Shown here piece by piece: positions 10,169 through 21,199 of a stretch of 64,000 nt of DNA. Each line of letters opens with the position of its first letter. Position 1 is the stretch's first letter. The notes beneath the pieces were generated by a model. The model ran no database searches, was not told where the DNA came from, and saw nothing but the letters and a program-made list of their open reading frames with translations. A program made the translations under genes and the position numbers. This DNA comes from Panicum virgatum (lineage: Eukaryota; Streptophyta; Magnoliopsida; Poales; Poaceae), in the NCBI RefSeq assembly GCF_016808335.1, contig NC_053143.1, forward strand, positions 186,001 through 250,000, given 5' to 3'.

Positions 10169-12553
10169 CTATTTCTCCTCCAGGTTTCCCGCGATGCGGG
10201 TGGTCCTGGTGGGGTCTGTTCCAATCTGTACCGACTTCACAAGAACTTGGTCCGGGTCAGATGGTTGGACCTTGGGAGCCTTTGCAGGCGCCCTGGGTTG
10301 CGAGGTGGACGGATCCTCCTCGGAGCGTGCAGCCTCTGCCGCCAGAGTATGCAGTCTCTCAACTGCAGCGACGGCAGCGGTGCGGTCACCCTGCACGGTG
10401 AGGACTCCGGCAGGGGAAGGCATCTTCAGGACCAAATACCCGTAGTGGGCAATGGCCATGAAGCGGTAGAGTGCCGGTCGGCCAATGATGGCGTTGAACG
10501 GGAGGTTCACCTCCGCAACATCGTACATGACGCTCTCTGTGCGGAAGTTCTCCTCGGTCCCGAACGTGACCGGCAATGTGATGCTCCCCAGGGGGAACAC
10601 CGGGTGTGGGCCCACTCCGGAGAATGGGCGAGAGGGAGTCAGCTTGGACTCTGGGATCTGCAGCTGCTTAAATGCTGCATAACTGATGACGTTGAGACCA
10701 GCTCCACTGTCAATCAGCACGTGGTAGAGCCTCACGTTGGATATGACAGGAGCGGTGACTAAAGGTAGCACACCAGCTCCGGCCATATTCTCCGGGCAGT
10801 CGGATGGCCCGAAAGAGATGGTGGTGTTCATCCACCTCTGGTGCGGCGCCGCCCTCGGGACCCCCGGCTTCACCGAAAGGACCTCCCGGCGAAGGGTCTT
10901 CACGTCCCGCCGGGAGACAAGCTCCCAGCTCCCGCCATACATTACGTACAGCTTCTTGCGGCGGTCGCCGTTGTCGGAATCGGAGTCGTCGTTGTGATAG
11001 ACGCCCTTTAGCTCTCGGGCGGGGGATTGGTACCCCAGCTCCTTCTCCCCGGCCGCGGCCCCACTGTCAGAGGCCTTCTCCTTGCCGGCCCGCTGGCGAG
11101 GAGGGGGTGAGCCATCCTTAGAGGACTGCTCACGCCGCCCACTGACCCGTTTCGCGAGCTTTTGGATCTCGCGGCAGTCAGCGGCGCTGTGGCGAGCGGT
11201 GGGATGCACTGGGCATGAACCTCCGCTTCCACCTTGCGGGCGAGGGCGTTTGCCGTGGGTATTCTGGCCCCCAGCCACTGCAGCCGCAGCCGGCGCCGCT
11301 GCTGGCGCTGCTGCTGCAACGACTGGTCCGCCGGAATGCGGCTCCCCGCGACCCCGGTTCTTCTTCTTCTTCTTGCCACCGCCCTGAGCGGTAGCACTGG
11401 AGCCACCAGCTTTGGCGTCTCCATCTTGGGGGGCTGAGTGCCATGCACGGCCCTCAGCGGCCCTGGCACACTTGTCTGCCAGGGAGAAAAGCGTAGTGAC
11501 GCTTTCCACCTCGTGCGTCGCCAGCTTCTCGAGCATCTTCTCATCACGCACCCCCTGACGGAAAGCAGTAATAATAGATGCATCTGAGATACGAGGAATG
11601 GTACCCCGTACCTTGGTGAAGCGCGAGATGAAAGCCCGAAGCGTTTCCCCGGGTTTTTGCCTCACGGCGTGAAGGTGTGCCTCCACACCATGCTGCTGGT
11701 AGGCGCTGGCGAAGTTCGCTGTGAACCTCGCACAGAGCTCTTCCCAGGACTGGATCGTCCCGGGTGTGAGATTCATGAGCCAGGTCCGGGCTGGCCCAGA
11801 CAAGGCTACATGAAAGTAGCTTGCCATGACGGCGCCGTTGCCACCAGCCGCTGTGATGGCGGTAACGTACACCTGCAGGAATTCCGACGGGTTAGTAGTA
11901 CCGTCGTACTTTTCCGGCAGGTGGGGGCGGAACTTGGGTGGCCACGCCACGGCGCGGAGGTGCTCCGCAAGCGCAGCACAGCCCACCCCGGCCACCGGTG
12001 CGCCCGACTGAATCCGGGCGTTCACCGGAGGCCTGGGTGCTGCCGCGTCCAGATCAGCATTGAGGTTGCGTCCCTCAAAGTTGAGGCGGCGCTCTCGCGC
12101 CCTCTCGACAGCGATGCGGGCATCCTCCCCCGCGCGCCGGCGGTTGAGCTCCGCCCGCAAGTCTTCTATTCGTGCACCCCTCACGGTAGGGGAGCGCACA
12201 GATGCCGATGCACCGCCCTGACGCTGGTGGTAAGGTACCACCGCGTTGCCAGGCGGAGGTCGTTGCCCAGTCTTTGCAGAACTGGGGGAGGCCTGAGCCA
12301 GATGGAGGAGACGATCGACGTCGTCCCGCCACTGCCTCAGGGCGTCTGGTGAGGCTGCCTCAGCCGGGGGGTTGCGAAGCAACTCCCTAGCCGCTGCCAG
12401 CGCTCCGCCGCTCGCAGCCTGTGAGGGGACCCTTGACGGGCGCCCTGACTCTTGCCGGCGGGCGGCGCGCGCCACCGCCAACGGTGCCTGCTCCACAGGC
12501 ACAGTTGCCCCTGGAGCAGGAACGCGAGAGGCATGTGGCGTGGAGGACGCCAC
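10169..12553 (-). CDS. Gypsy gag and aspartic protease
   Basis: The frame encodes 794 residues from Met at 12553. About residues 190-350 match the plant retrotransposon gag core (for example LPEKYDGTTNPSEFLQVY and WEELCARFTANFASAY). A low-complexity basic linker with poly-Lys follows, then a short Cys/His segment (CPVHPTARHSAADC), and a retropepsin-like protease with DSGAGLNVIS near residue 640. The frame ends in TAG at 10169-10171. The codons after it continue in frame into pol (EDALIAFLRANVDVFAWEP), where related elements usually have one uninterrupted polyprotein. CAG to TAG is the simplest explanation; programmed readthrough is the alternative. Confidence 0.93.
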   Translation of the reverse strand: MASSTPHASRVPAPGATVPVEQAPLAVARAARRQESGRPSRVPSQAASGGALAAARELLRNPPAEAASPDALRQWRDDVDRLLHLAQASPSSAKTGQRPPPGNAVVPYHQRQGGASASVRSPTVRGARIEDLRAELNRRRAGEDARIAVERARERRLNFEGRNLNADLDAAAPRPPVNARIQSGAPVAGVGCAALAEHLRAVAWPPKFRPHLPEKYDGTTNPSEFLQVYVTAITAAGGNGAVMASYFHVALSGPARTWLMNLTPGTIQSWEELCARFTANFASAYQQHGVEAHLHAVRQKPGETLRAFISRFTKVRGTIPRISDASIITAFRQGVRDEKMLEKLATHEVESVTTLFSLADKCARAAEGRAWHSAPQDGDAKAGGSSATAQGGGKKKKKNRGRGEPHSGGPVVAAAAPAAAPAAAAVAGGQNTHGKRPRPQGGSGGSCPVHPTARHSAADCREIQKLAKRVSGRREQSSKDGSPPPRQRAGKEKASDSGAAAGEKELGYQSPARELKGVYHNDDSDSDNGDRRKKLYVMYGGSWELVSRRDVKTLRREVLSVKPGVPRAAPHQRWMNTTISFGPSDCPENMAGAGVLPLVTAPVISNVRLYHVLIDSGAGLNVISYAAFKQLQIPESKLTPSRPFSGVGPHPVFPLGSITLPVTFGTEENFRTESVMYDVAEVNLPFNAIIGRPALYRFMAIAHYGYLVLKMPSPAGVLTVQGDRTAAVAAVERLHTLAAEAARSEEDPSTSQPRAPAKAPKVQPSDPDQVLVKSVQIGTDPTRTTRIAGNLEEK

Positions 12554-12626
12554 CCCCCTCCGTCATCTCCACGTCGTCTACGCGAACCATGGGGACGAAG
12601 AAGATGATGGAATGCGACCAGCTGTT

Positions 12627-12644
12627 CCCCTACCTGGCGCGCCA
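12627..12644 (-). other. Primer-binding site of the gypsy element
   Basis: On the minus strand, TGGCGCGCCAGGTAGGGG begins two bases after the end of the 5' LTR. By memory it is complementary to the 3' end of tRNA-Arg (CCU type), the primer reported for RIRE2-like elements. This needs checking against a tRNA set. Confidence 0.8.
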
Positions 12645-12646
12645 AA

Positions 12647-13698
12647 TGTCGTGGTGCTGCAAACCACAGCCGGGTGGCAGAAGGCACCCGCCCTAGCCCA
12701 GAGGGTGTGTACTCGGGGGTCAGCTAGTCTTAGATCAATCTTCCTCAAGAACTCGATGAACACAGCAAGATTTAGAGTGGTTCGGGCCGCCGGAGCGTAA
12801 TACCCTACGTCCACTGTGTGTTGTATTGCCTTCCCACGAGAGTGAGAAGGTGTGAGAGTTTTCCTGTCTGGATTGTGGAGATATCCCTGTGCACAGCGGG
12901 CACCTCCCTTTTATATCTCAAGGGGGCGCGTACACGGCTGTTGGATCCCCGACAGGTGGGTCCAACGATGCGATATAAAATTACGGGGTGTTCATACATT
13001 ATGGCGTTGCAGGCGAAGGAGATCTCTCTCTTGGATTCGCTCGCCTGCTCCCGGAGCCCTCCGTCCATCATGTCTTGGTGCTGTCTTGTCGAGACGGAGC
13101 CCGACGCAGCTAGTAGCATCACCTGTTACGTAGCTGAGCGGCTGTGTAGGGAGCGGCGTAGGTGGCATGATGGAAAAGTGCCGAGCCGTCGTATCCATTT
13201 AACGCGGCAGACGGGCTCTGCGCGGGCACGGCTCAGGCGGCTCCACTGTGCTCCTTGGTAATACGCGGCGCGCAGCGGGGCCTGACAAAAGGCTGTCTTG
13301 TGTACCGCGGTTGCAGAGCACGCCTTGTCCATCGCATTAAATGCGGTAGGTGGGCGAGTCTTCCTGCGGAAGACTCGCGCACAACCCCACGTCTCCGGGA
13401 CACGCGGCGGCTCCGGACCCCTACTCGGTGAGGGGCGTCCGGACGGGCGCAGGAGGTCCCGGACCCCTCTGGGGGTCCGAGGCCTCGGCGGTCAGCTCGG
13501 AGCTTCCCTTTGGTGTAGACACGTGGCGTCACCGGACCCATCCTCAGGCGGGGAACGGTCCGGGGCCGTTGGCCTGGTGAGGGAAAAAACTGGCCTGTGG
13601 GGCCTGGCTACTCCATCTTTCCCGCGCAGCTACGGGTAACTACGCGGGTCCTGCCTTACTGCAGTAAAAGTGGGTATCCCAGTCCTGGGGTACCGACA
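12647..13698 (-). repeat. 5' LTR of the gypsy element
   Basis: This is a 1052-bp repeat bounded by TG (12647) and CA (13698). It matches 1-1004 except for three substitutions. It holds a TATA box on the minus strand. Its open frames duplicate those of the left copy and are not genes. Confidence 0.95.
12908..12915 (-). promoter_or_regulatory. TATA box of the gypsy LTR
   Basis: TATAAAAG on the minus strand lies about 260 bp from the internal end of the LTR, in a sensible place for the U3/R boundary. The same site lies at 214-221 in the left LTR. Confidence 0.65.
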
Positions 13699-14857
13699 GT
13701 TCCATTCAACAGCTTTAAGTCACCAGGGTTGTGATATCGACTTCTTTCGATGTGTTGGTTTGATTCATTACAAACTTTTATTTAAAAAAATAATGGTTTG
13801 ATTCATTGTCATATCTGTGAGCTCGGATAATGATTTTGATATGTTGGTTCCCAACTATCTCCATAGTTTCGCTATTCTTTCAGTGGCAGAAAACGTGTCT
13901 GTCGACAGAGCCGCTTGCGGTTATTTCTTTAATTTCAAGATCTGTCAACCCTCGTGATATAAATGTTCGTGCATGCATATGAATGTCTTGTGCGTTTATA
14001 TGCGTGTATATGAGTGATTGTGCGTGTATCTGTTGGTCCTCATCAGGTCTCGTGATATTCATCACCCTGATGAAGATGTAAGCTTTGGCCAAACTAGCTA
14101 GCTAATCATTCTCGTTGTGGCCACTACAAAATTAAATGTGCTTGCACAATGACAATATATATAATGTTGGAGGAATCAAATTAAATATGGATTGCTTGGT
14201 CTACTGACACGATGCTGATGTAATGTAAGACAAGAACAAGAGGAGGAGCGGTTTTGCTGGCTATGGGTTGCCGTGGAAGAAGACGAAGATGATGGAGAGC
14301 ATGCAGTGCTCCGGTCCGTGGACGACGCTTGTCTGGATTGTCAGTGTCTGCACTGTTTCCGTTTGCATTTTTATGCGAACGGAAGAGGAGACCCGGAAGG
14401 CATCTGGACGGCCGATCATGCCTCGCATGCATCATCAGCTAGCCGCCGCGCCGCGCGGTTGCTGTCACGGAAAACCGGCCTGCCGTTTCCACTTCCACCT
14501 CACCGCGCGCCGGCTGCAGCCCACAGCCCGCCCGTCCTCACACCATCCGCCCGCCCGTTCCTCTCTCTCTGTACAAGTAGTAGTGAAGCCATCCCTCTCT
14601 CGCTCAGTCTGCATCTCTCTCCCATCCTCTTCTTCATTCCTCTCTCCCATCAACGAGAGGGATCGGATCAGATTGGGTGCTTCTTCCTAGTACTTGTTGA
14701 GGTTTGATTCATCCACAATCGCGCTGATGATATGGGTGTCTTTGTTTTGCTTTGATCGATCGATCCTAGCTTTCTTTACTTGGTAGCGGGGCTCATCAAA
14801 ATCTGATCCTTTCTTTGCTATATACAGCTTGGTACGGTGTGAGGATCGGAAGAAAGG
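13699..14857 (+). promoter_or_regulatory. Upstream region and probable 5' UTR of the Dof gene
   Basis: This stretch lies between the gypsy element and the start codon of the Dof gene. It has no credible coding frame. From about 14560 it is CT-rich, as grass 5' UTRs often are, and a 5' UTR intron ending at the 'tatatacag' near 14827 is possible. The gypsy insertion ends about 1.16 kb before the start codon, so it sits at the edge of the likely promoter. Confidence 0.5.
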
Positions 14858-17800
14858 ATGGAAGGATCCATGGACATGATCTCCAACACCACCACCAGCA
14901 ACGCTACTGCGCCATCTGCTCTCCAGAACAAGCAGCAGGTAGATACTCCATCGATAATCAGCTACCGCTTTCCATATACACATCCACCAATCCATGTTTA
15001 TTGTTACATGTTTATTGTTTGTCTTGCATCAGTTCCTTGCTCTTTTTGATTGCAGCTAGTAAGGGTAAACATGCAGCATACTACCTAAGAAGTAGTGCCC
15101 TAGCTAGTAGCTGCAAGGTACATTAGCATTTGTACAAATACTCACTCATATCGATCGATAATTCACGCATGCGTATTCTCCATATATATGGACCGGATCA
15201 ATTGGGCCACCTACCAATGCAAATGCAATCCGGTTCTCATCAAAGGTGCAGGGATGGATGAGTGGATTCATGTATCTGTTTTCCTTATATATAGCTACCT
15301 ATTATGCAAATTAAAGGCCGAGGGAAGATTCGTCAGGCCAGTTTTGGAGGAGATGTCCACCCCATTTTGGGGTCTCATATATAGAATCTTCGCACTCTAT
15401 AGTCAGCGCCTTCTTCTTTGATAGATTCCGGCGACATGTCGACTAGGTGAGCGAGGGTTCAGAGTAGGGACCTCGCTCATTGGAGGGGGCGGGGTGGGGC
15501 GGGGGGTGGCCGGCGGACGGCAAGGCGGTGTTCCGGGGTTGTCGGGGTTCCAATGAACACCTAGAAGAGGAGGCCGAGGGCGGGGGCGGCCTGGTGGTGG
15601 AGGCGGGTTGGGGGCGGCGGTGGCCCGATGGTGGAGGCGGGTTGGCCGGCAGACGGCGAGGCGGCGCAGGAGCGCCGGCGGCCGGGCGGGGCTAGATCCT
15701 CGGTGGGCGATGACTGGCGGCGAGAGTGTGCAATGTGTCGGTGCCGCCCTGCATATGGGGTGAATAGACGCCCCCGGAATTAGGCAGATGGAGGCTTTTT
15801 GAAGTGGCTTGTTGGAGTTGGATGACGGTGGGCCATGGCTAGTGGCGGCGGCAGAACAAGAAATTTGGGGGTCGATTTGGAGAAAAGTTAGGTCAAAGTA
15901 TTATGGAGATGGACCGTTGGATCACATGGACTGACGGCCTAAAATGTAGAACCCAAATATGCTATAGTTGGGTCTTGCTGGAGATCGATCGAATATGCTA
16001 TAGTTGGGTCTTGCTGGAGATCGATCGAGAGAAACGAAGTAGGTGGAGAACTGGGCTACAAATCGACAGCCCAAAATTCAAGACATGCCCAAATAGGCTA
16101 TGGTCGAATCCTACGTGAGAATCATGATCACGATAGATTAGAGAAAAGAAGTTGGGTGAAGAAATTGGCTCTTGGATCACATGTGTGGCAGACTGGCAGC
16201 CCAAGATTTTGGATATGCCCAAACAATATATCTATATAGCAAAATCCATGAATATATCGAGAAATGGGCCGTTGAACCACATGAATTGATGGCCCAAAAT
16301 TTAGAACATGCCCAAACAGGATATAGCCAAATACCGAGATAGGGCCGTTATAGTGATGGATTGAGAGAAAAGAACCGGGATAGAGAAATGGGTTGTTGGA
16401 TTGGATCAGCCTAAAAGTTTGGACATGCTCCAATAAGCTATAGCACTATCCCGTGGATTAATCGAGATAAAATGAGTTAGATGGAAAAAAAATATATAGG
16501 TTGTTGGATCACACGATCAAATTGATGATCCAAATTTCAACATGCATCCACCATAGGCTATACCCGGATCCTATAGATTGATCATGATCGAACAAGGCAT
16601 GAAAAAATAAGTTGTTGGATCACATGAAACTGAAGCCCGAAATTTAGATATGCTCAAAAAGGCTACAGTCGGATCTTATGGGAGAGTTGTGATCGTGATT
16701 GATCCAAAGAAAAGAAGTGGGATGCTTATTTAGGACTGGCTATAGCTAGCTATAGCTAGATCCTTTTCGAGGATAATGATCGATCATGATCAATCAAGAA
16801 AAAAAACAACTTGGTAGAAAAATAGCTTGAGATAAAAGAAGTAGGGTGCAGCAATGGGCCATTTAATGGCAGGAATTGACAGCCCAAAATTCAGGACACT
16901 CCAATAATAGGCTATTGTCCCATACCTTCAGGGAGGCTCCGAGTCGTGATCGATCAAGAGCAAAAGTTTGGAAGATAGTGGGTGTAGGAAAATGAGCCAT
17001 TGGATAAGATGGATGGAAACCAAAAATTCAGATGTATATTGGTGGACGAAAAGGCTCGAGTTAACCCGTAGATAGTAAACCCGGCGGGCACGGATACGGG
17101 TCTCAGTATGTACCCGTGGGCATAGGTGACGGTACAACTTTAAACCAAACAAATATATACTAACGGGTACGAATTTATTATACCCGAACCTGCAGACCCG
17201 TCAGACTTGCTGACATGTGGGCCCAAGTACTCATATATATAAAAAATCTAGGGTTTCACCCTCATTTTTCCTCTCAACCCCCTCCCAGCCAACACCAACC
17301 GTAGAAGCTCATGCGTCACCGCCCTCATCCCCTTCGGGTCTCGGCGCCTCCCCCTCCTCCCTATGCAAAGCTCGGGGCCGACGGTCCCCTCCTCTTCAGC
17401 TCCTTCCCAAGCCCCTATGCGCCGCTGCACCTTCCTCTGTTCCTCCCGCCAGCCATCCTCCCCCTTCCTCCATTTGTCCCGCTGGTCATCTGCCCCCTCC
17501 TCCCTCCGCCGAGGCGTCGTGACTGCAACCCGCGCTCCTATCCGGTCGGCGCCGAGTACGGCGCCATGACAAGCCACGGGGACGCGCACCACGCTGCCGC
17601 AATACAGCCCACAGATCCGACACCACGGGGACGGGACTGACTGCTCCCTCCTCTCTCCACCTAGGCGCCGAACCACAGCCCGTGCTCCCGGTCAGCGGAG
17701 CCGAGTGCAGCCGCGCAATAGGGGCACGCGCTTGGGTGTAGGCGTATAGCCATCCGACGTAGCCCTGCCGCTGCTTGAGCTGAGGATAAGGACACTGACG

Positions 17801-19289
17801 CCCCAACCATGGGTACACGGGCATGCGGGTATCCGCGGAAAGCGGGTTCAGGCGTCATTTCCTACCCATGGCAGGTTGCGGGCGCGGATGCGGGTACGAA
17901 TTTTTGCTTGCGGATACGGATCTACGAAGTGCGTATCCATGCGGATTTTACCCGTTGCTATCTTTAGCTCAAGTACATTATGGGCAAGCTTAATTAAGTT
18001 TATACTACATGGTAAGTATTGGTTTAGACCAGGTTATAAGTTTGCAGACATTTCCTTCTAATTCATAGATTACACATGAGATGCCATTGAGCTATTTTTG
18101 TTGACAGCTATCATCATTAGCTACTAGATGATTGAGATAGATGTCAACATTCTTCAACATCTGGCGATGGATTTGTTTGTTTTTACTTATGCACGTGTTT
18201 TATGTCATAAAACCTACTTAGCCAGCTAAAAATGGGTAACAATTGATCTTTATTTGAGTGATGTGTTTGTAACGAGTAATTGTGCCCCATGCATGTTTTT
18301 CTAATAATTTGGTGAAGGAGGTGGCGATGGTGGCATCACCGGCTAGGGAGGAAGCTACTGCAGCTAGGAACGTCAAGGCCAAGCAGGCATCAGGTGGGGA
18401 ACGTAAGCCGCGGCCGCAGCATGAGCAGGCACTCAATTGCCCACGCTGCGACTCCACCAACACTAAGTTCTGCTACTATAACAACTACAGCACAACACAG
18501 CCGCGCTACTTCTGCAAGGCCTGCCGCCGCTACTGGACACAAGGCGGCACCCTTCGCAATGTCCCAGTCGGCGGCGGCTGCCGCAAGAACAAGCATAAAC
18601 GCACCGGGGGCTCCGGCGGATCCTCCTCCTCGGCACCTTCTGCATCGTCCTCCAGTTCCAGCGACCCCAAGAAGGTGAACATCACGCAACAACTGATGGC
18701 GATGATGCCTGTTGCTGCTGCTGTGACAACCGACTTCCCCAATGTGCTCCCGACGCTCATGTCTACAAGCGGAAGCTTCGAGCTCCCCAACTATGACCAT
18801 CAGCTGCCTTTTGCGCCCCTGTCTTTATCGCCCAACCCTAGCATGACGACGTCATTCCTAGACATGCTGAGAGTAGGGTTTCTTGACGGCACCAGCAGCA
18901 ACTATGGCGTCAGAAGCAATATTAATAATGGGATGGTGCTGCCATTTCTTCCGCCATCACCATTTGGTGCGATGCAGCATGGGCATGGGGTGATTGGTGA
19001 CCAGCAGCTGGTAGGGGGCCTGCAAGATGTGGAGGAAGTGAAGCCCATAGCAACTGAGCATGGGAACATCAACGGTGATGGTGGTTTGTTTGGTGGTGGA
19101 TCGTCCAGTGGAGGAGCAATGCAGCAGGGGCAGCAAATTGTTGGTGGTGATGGTGGCAACAACAACAACAGCAACAACAACAGCAACAACAACAGCAACA
19201 ACAACAGCAACAACAACAGCAACAACAACAACAGGGCCGCGGAGTACTACTGGCAAGGAGACCTCATCAATAACAACTCCCTCATCTGA
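14858..19289 (+). CDS. PBF1: Dof zinc-finger transcription factor, prolamin-box binding factor (PBF)-like
   Basis: Exon 1 is 14858-14938 (27 codons, containing MDMISNTTT) and ends at a GT donor. Exon 2 starts at about 18318-18321 after an AG and runs to TGA at 19287-19289, giving about 350 residues. The Dof finger has four cysteines spaced C-x2-C-x21-C-x2-C (CPRCDS..., ...FCKACRRYW), followed by the basic [11 protein letters not shown] tail, and binds AAAG/prolamin-box DNA. The start MDMIS, the single intron after a short first exon, the FPNVLPTLM stretch and the Asn-rich C-terminus all recall cereal PBF, which activates storage-protein genes in endosperm with bZIP partners; this is family knowledge recalled from memory. 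Alternative starts exist at the second and third Met (14870, 14876). The intron of about 3.4 kb is unusually long and holds repeats. No lesion is seen in the coding exons. Confidence 0.85.
15900..17030. repeat. Degenerate minisatellite inside the Dof intron
   Basis: Roughly seven or eight diverged units of about 130-150 bp repeat the phrases 'gttggatcacatg', 'cagcccaaaattcag', 'acatgcccaaataggcta' and 'gagaaaagaagt'. Within it, a 36-bp segment is exactly duplicated head to tail (15957-16028). No coding frame is supported. The segment just before (15425-15890) is GC-rich and not recognised. Confidence 0.7.
17050..17965. mobile_element. Probable hAT-like element remnant with GGGTA-type subterminal motifs
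   Basis: Both flanks are rich in ACCCG/CGGGTA words, and the right end, read in reverse, contains 'gatagcaacgggtaaaatcc', which resembles the terminal region of common grass hAT-like elements. The middle is CT/GC-rich with no convincing protein. I could not define exact ends or a target duplication. Confidence 0.4.
19159..19235 (+). repeat. Coding microsatellite (AACAACAACAGC)n in the Dof gene
   Basis: A 12-bp unit, about six copies, encodes a run of Asn with a Ser in every fourth position near the C-terminus. Cereal PBF proteins also have an Asn-rich tail, so the tract is ancient but probably length-variable. Confidence 0.95.
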
Positions 19290-21196
19290 TAATGTGGGTG
19301 CAACAATCACCATGCAGTGCTGCTCATCGTGAAAAAAGAATCAAATAAGGAAGGGGAACATCCAATGCAATTCAGTACTCCTAGTGTAGTTAATAATCAG
19401 AGTGCACAATGCATTTGTGGTCATGATGTCAAGTCATCATGCTTCACATTTTTCTTCATCATATCCATGTATGTGTTAGTTCATATATGAAAGACTTTAG
19501 TTTTCATAATCAATCCATCATATCGTTGGACCATTAGCTATCATGCATTTATAGGATCATCTCATTTTCAATGGATATTTTTCTTCATTTCTCCGCTTCT
19601 TTATTTATTACTTTAAATATTTTGTGATTTTATTGTATACCATTTAATTAGTCTCTGGTATTAGCTCTCCATCCCCCCCCCCAAATGTTTAATTAGTCAA
19701 GGCCATGAACCCATAGTTCGTGGTTCAAATCTAATTAAGGAGTACCAGATGTTCGGACGCTTTTAGAGTATTTTGTACAGTTAAATGGTCCAACATCCTG
19801 CACTTTCCATTTGACCTAAAGGATAAATGACATGCATTTCTATTAGCTAAGGGCTCTACATTCGGTCTTGTTAGGGACAACCATGCCTTTTTCATCTTTG
19901 CAAATCCAATTATTTTCTTGGGATTTCAAATAGTAAGTAGTAAGTATACTTAAAGAATGAAATATTTAGGGGTAAGTTTCTTGCTTGCGCAATATCTTGG
20001 CTTACTAACCAATAGAGTACTACTAAATGCATCTTGACCACAGGAGCAGTTTCGTTGGGAGGAGAATTTTGCACAGCACCATTCTTTTGTTCCAATATTT
20101 TCTAAGAAGAATATATCCACCATTTCAGACTTAGATGCAAAACTTAGTCAAATATTTTGGAATACATGTTGCATTGTTAAATGGGTTCCTAGTTATATTC
20201 CATCCTCAGGTGTTGGGCAAAATACAAAGACCAAAAAATTATTGGTGAACTAGGTTTTATCCTGTTCTAGTATTCACTAGTTATTTGTTTGTAACTCATG
20301 CTAATTGACCTGGTTCTATACAGTAATTATATTATATGTACAACATACCATGAGAGGTATATATGGATCTGGGCAAAAAAAACATGCACCTAGATATCAA
20401 GACTACAATCTGGAAAGTTGGCATTTGCTCTATACTAAAGAATTATATTGACATGAACATGAACATGGTAGCAACTTATGAAAATATTTAGTCTGACAAC
20501 TAGTAGATATAGGAGTGCCAAAAACTAAAACTAATAAACACATGTCATCATTGGGAACAAGTCATACACATAAAGATTATCTAGACATAGTTTTGTGTTT
20601 TATTTCAGAATAGTTGTCAAAGATGCGGTACTTTGCGGGACTGTAGCAACAGAAGGTTGGGACTTTTTCAGCACTCCTGGCATCTAATCTGTAGGGGATG
20701 AGTTTGGTACTTTCTTCTATGTATAACTAAGTTAAGATAAACAACATTTGTAGTTATGAAGAGAAAGTTGTAACAACAGTTTGGATCGAGAAGGTGGCCC
20801 AGTCCTACTGTTGTTAAGGAAAGAAAAACTAAATCCTGCCCAATCTTGCACAAGACATTGTAAGGATATGTAGATCCTCAAGGTACTTGTGTTATGCATC
20901 TTCAGATGCTTCTTGAAGAGGTTTTGTTTTGGATTTTGTGTAATTGGTATCGTAGAGAACTAGCAACTTTGTTGGATGATCCTTGGTACTACAACCATAA
21001 TAATAAGAATGTGGTTAGTGTGAACTGACCATGGATTCTCTCCTTCAGTTCCTTTTAGGAGTTTTCACGAAGAAAACAATTCCCTTCCCTACTTTTCAGT
21101 GCTGGAATTTTTTCACATGCAATTTTCCGCGAGAGTTCTCTGCATCTTCCTTGAGTACACACAGTAGCAGATCTCCTAGAGCGGTAGAATGGGGAT
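19290..21196. other. 3' UTR of the Dof gene and AT-rich intergenic DNA
   Basis: No credible gene, RNA or complete mobile element is visible. The first few hundred bases are probably the 3' UTR. Confidence 0.5.
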
Positions 21197-21199
21197 ATT

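Larger units (their letters stand above)
1..13698 (-). mobile_element. Ty3/gypsy LTR retrotransposon, Tat lineage (RIRE2/Retand-like)
   Basis: The element lies on the minus strand: 5' LTR at 12647-13698, primer site, gag-protease, pol, a long 3' spacer, an antisense accessory gene, polypurine tract, and 3' LTR at the left edge. About 48 bp of the 3' LTR lie outside the window. Tat membership rests on three things seen here: a second RNase H domain after the RT-RNase H, a long spacer with tandem repeats, and an accessory ORF between pol and the 3' LTR. The two LTRs differ at three positions that I found over about 1004 shared bp, so insertion is recent. A likely 5-bp target duplication copy (gttcc, 13699-13703) abuts the right end; its partner is off-window. 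One amber codon between gag-protease and pol and a frameshift in the accessory gene mean this copy may not be fully autonomous. Confidence 0.93.

Noticed and set aside
15957..16028. 36-bp perfect duplication considered as a transposon footprint or CRISPR-like repeat
   Set aside because: It has only two head-to-tail copies without spacers, inside a larger degenerate minisatellite.
18902..19313. Poly-Leu and poly-Val frames on the minus strand in the Dof gene
   Set aside because: They are antisense readings of the AACAACAACAGC microsatellite.
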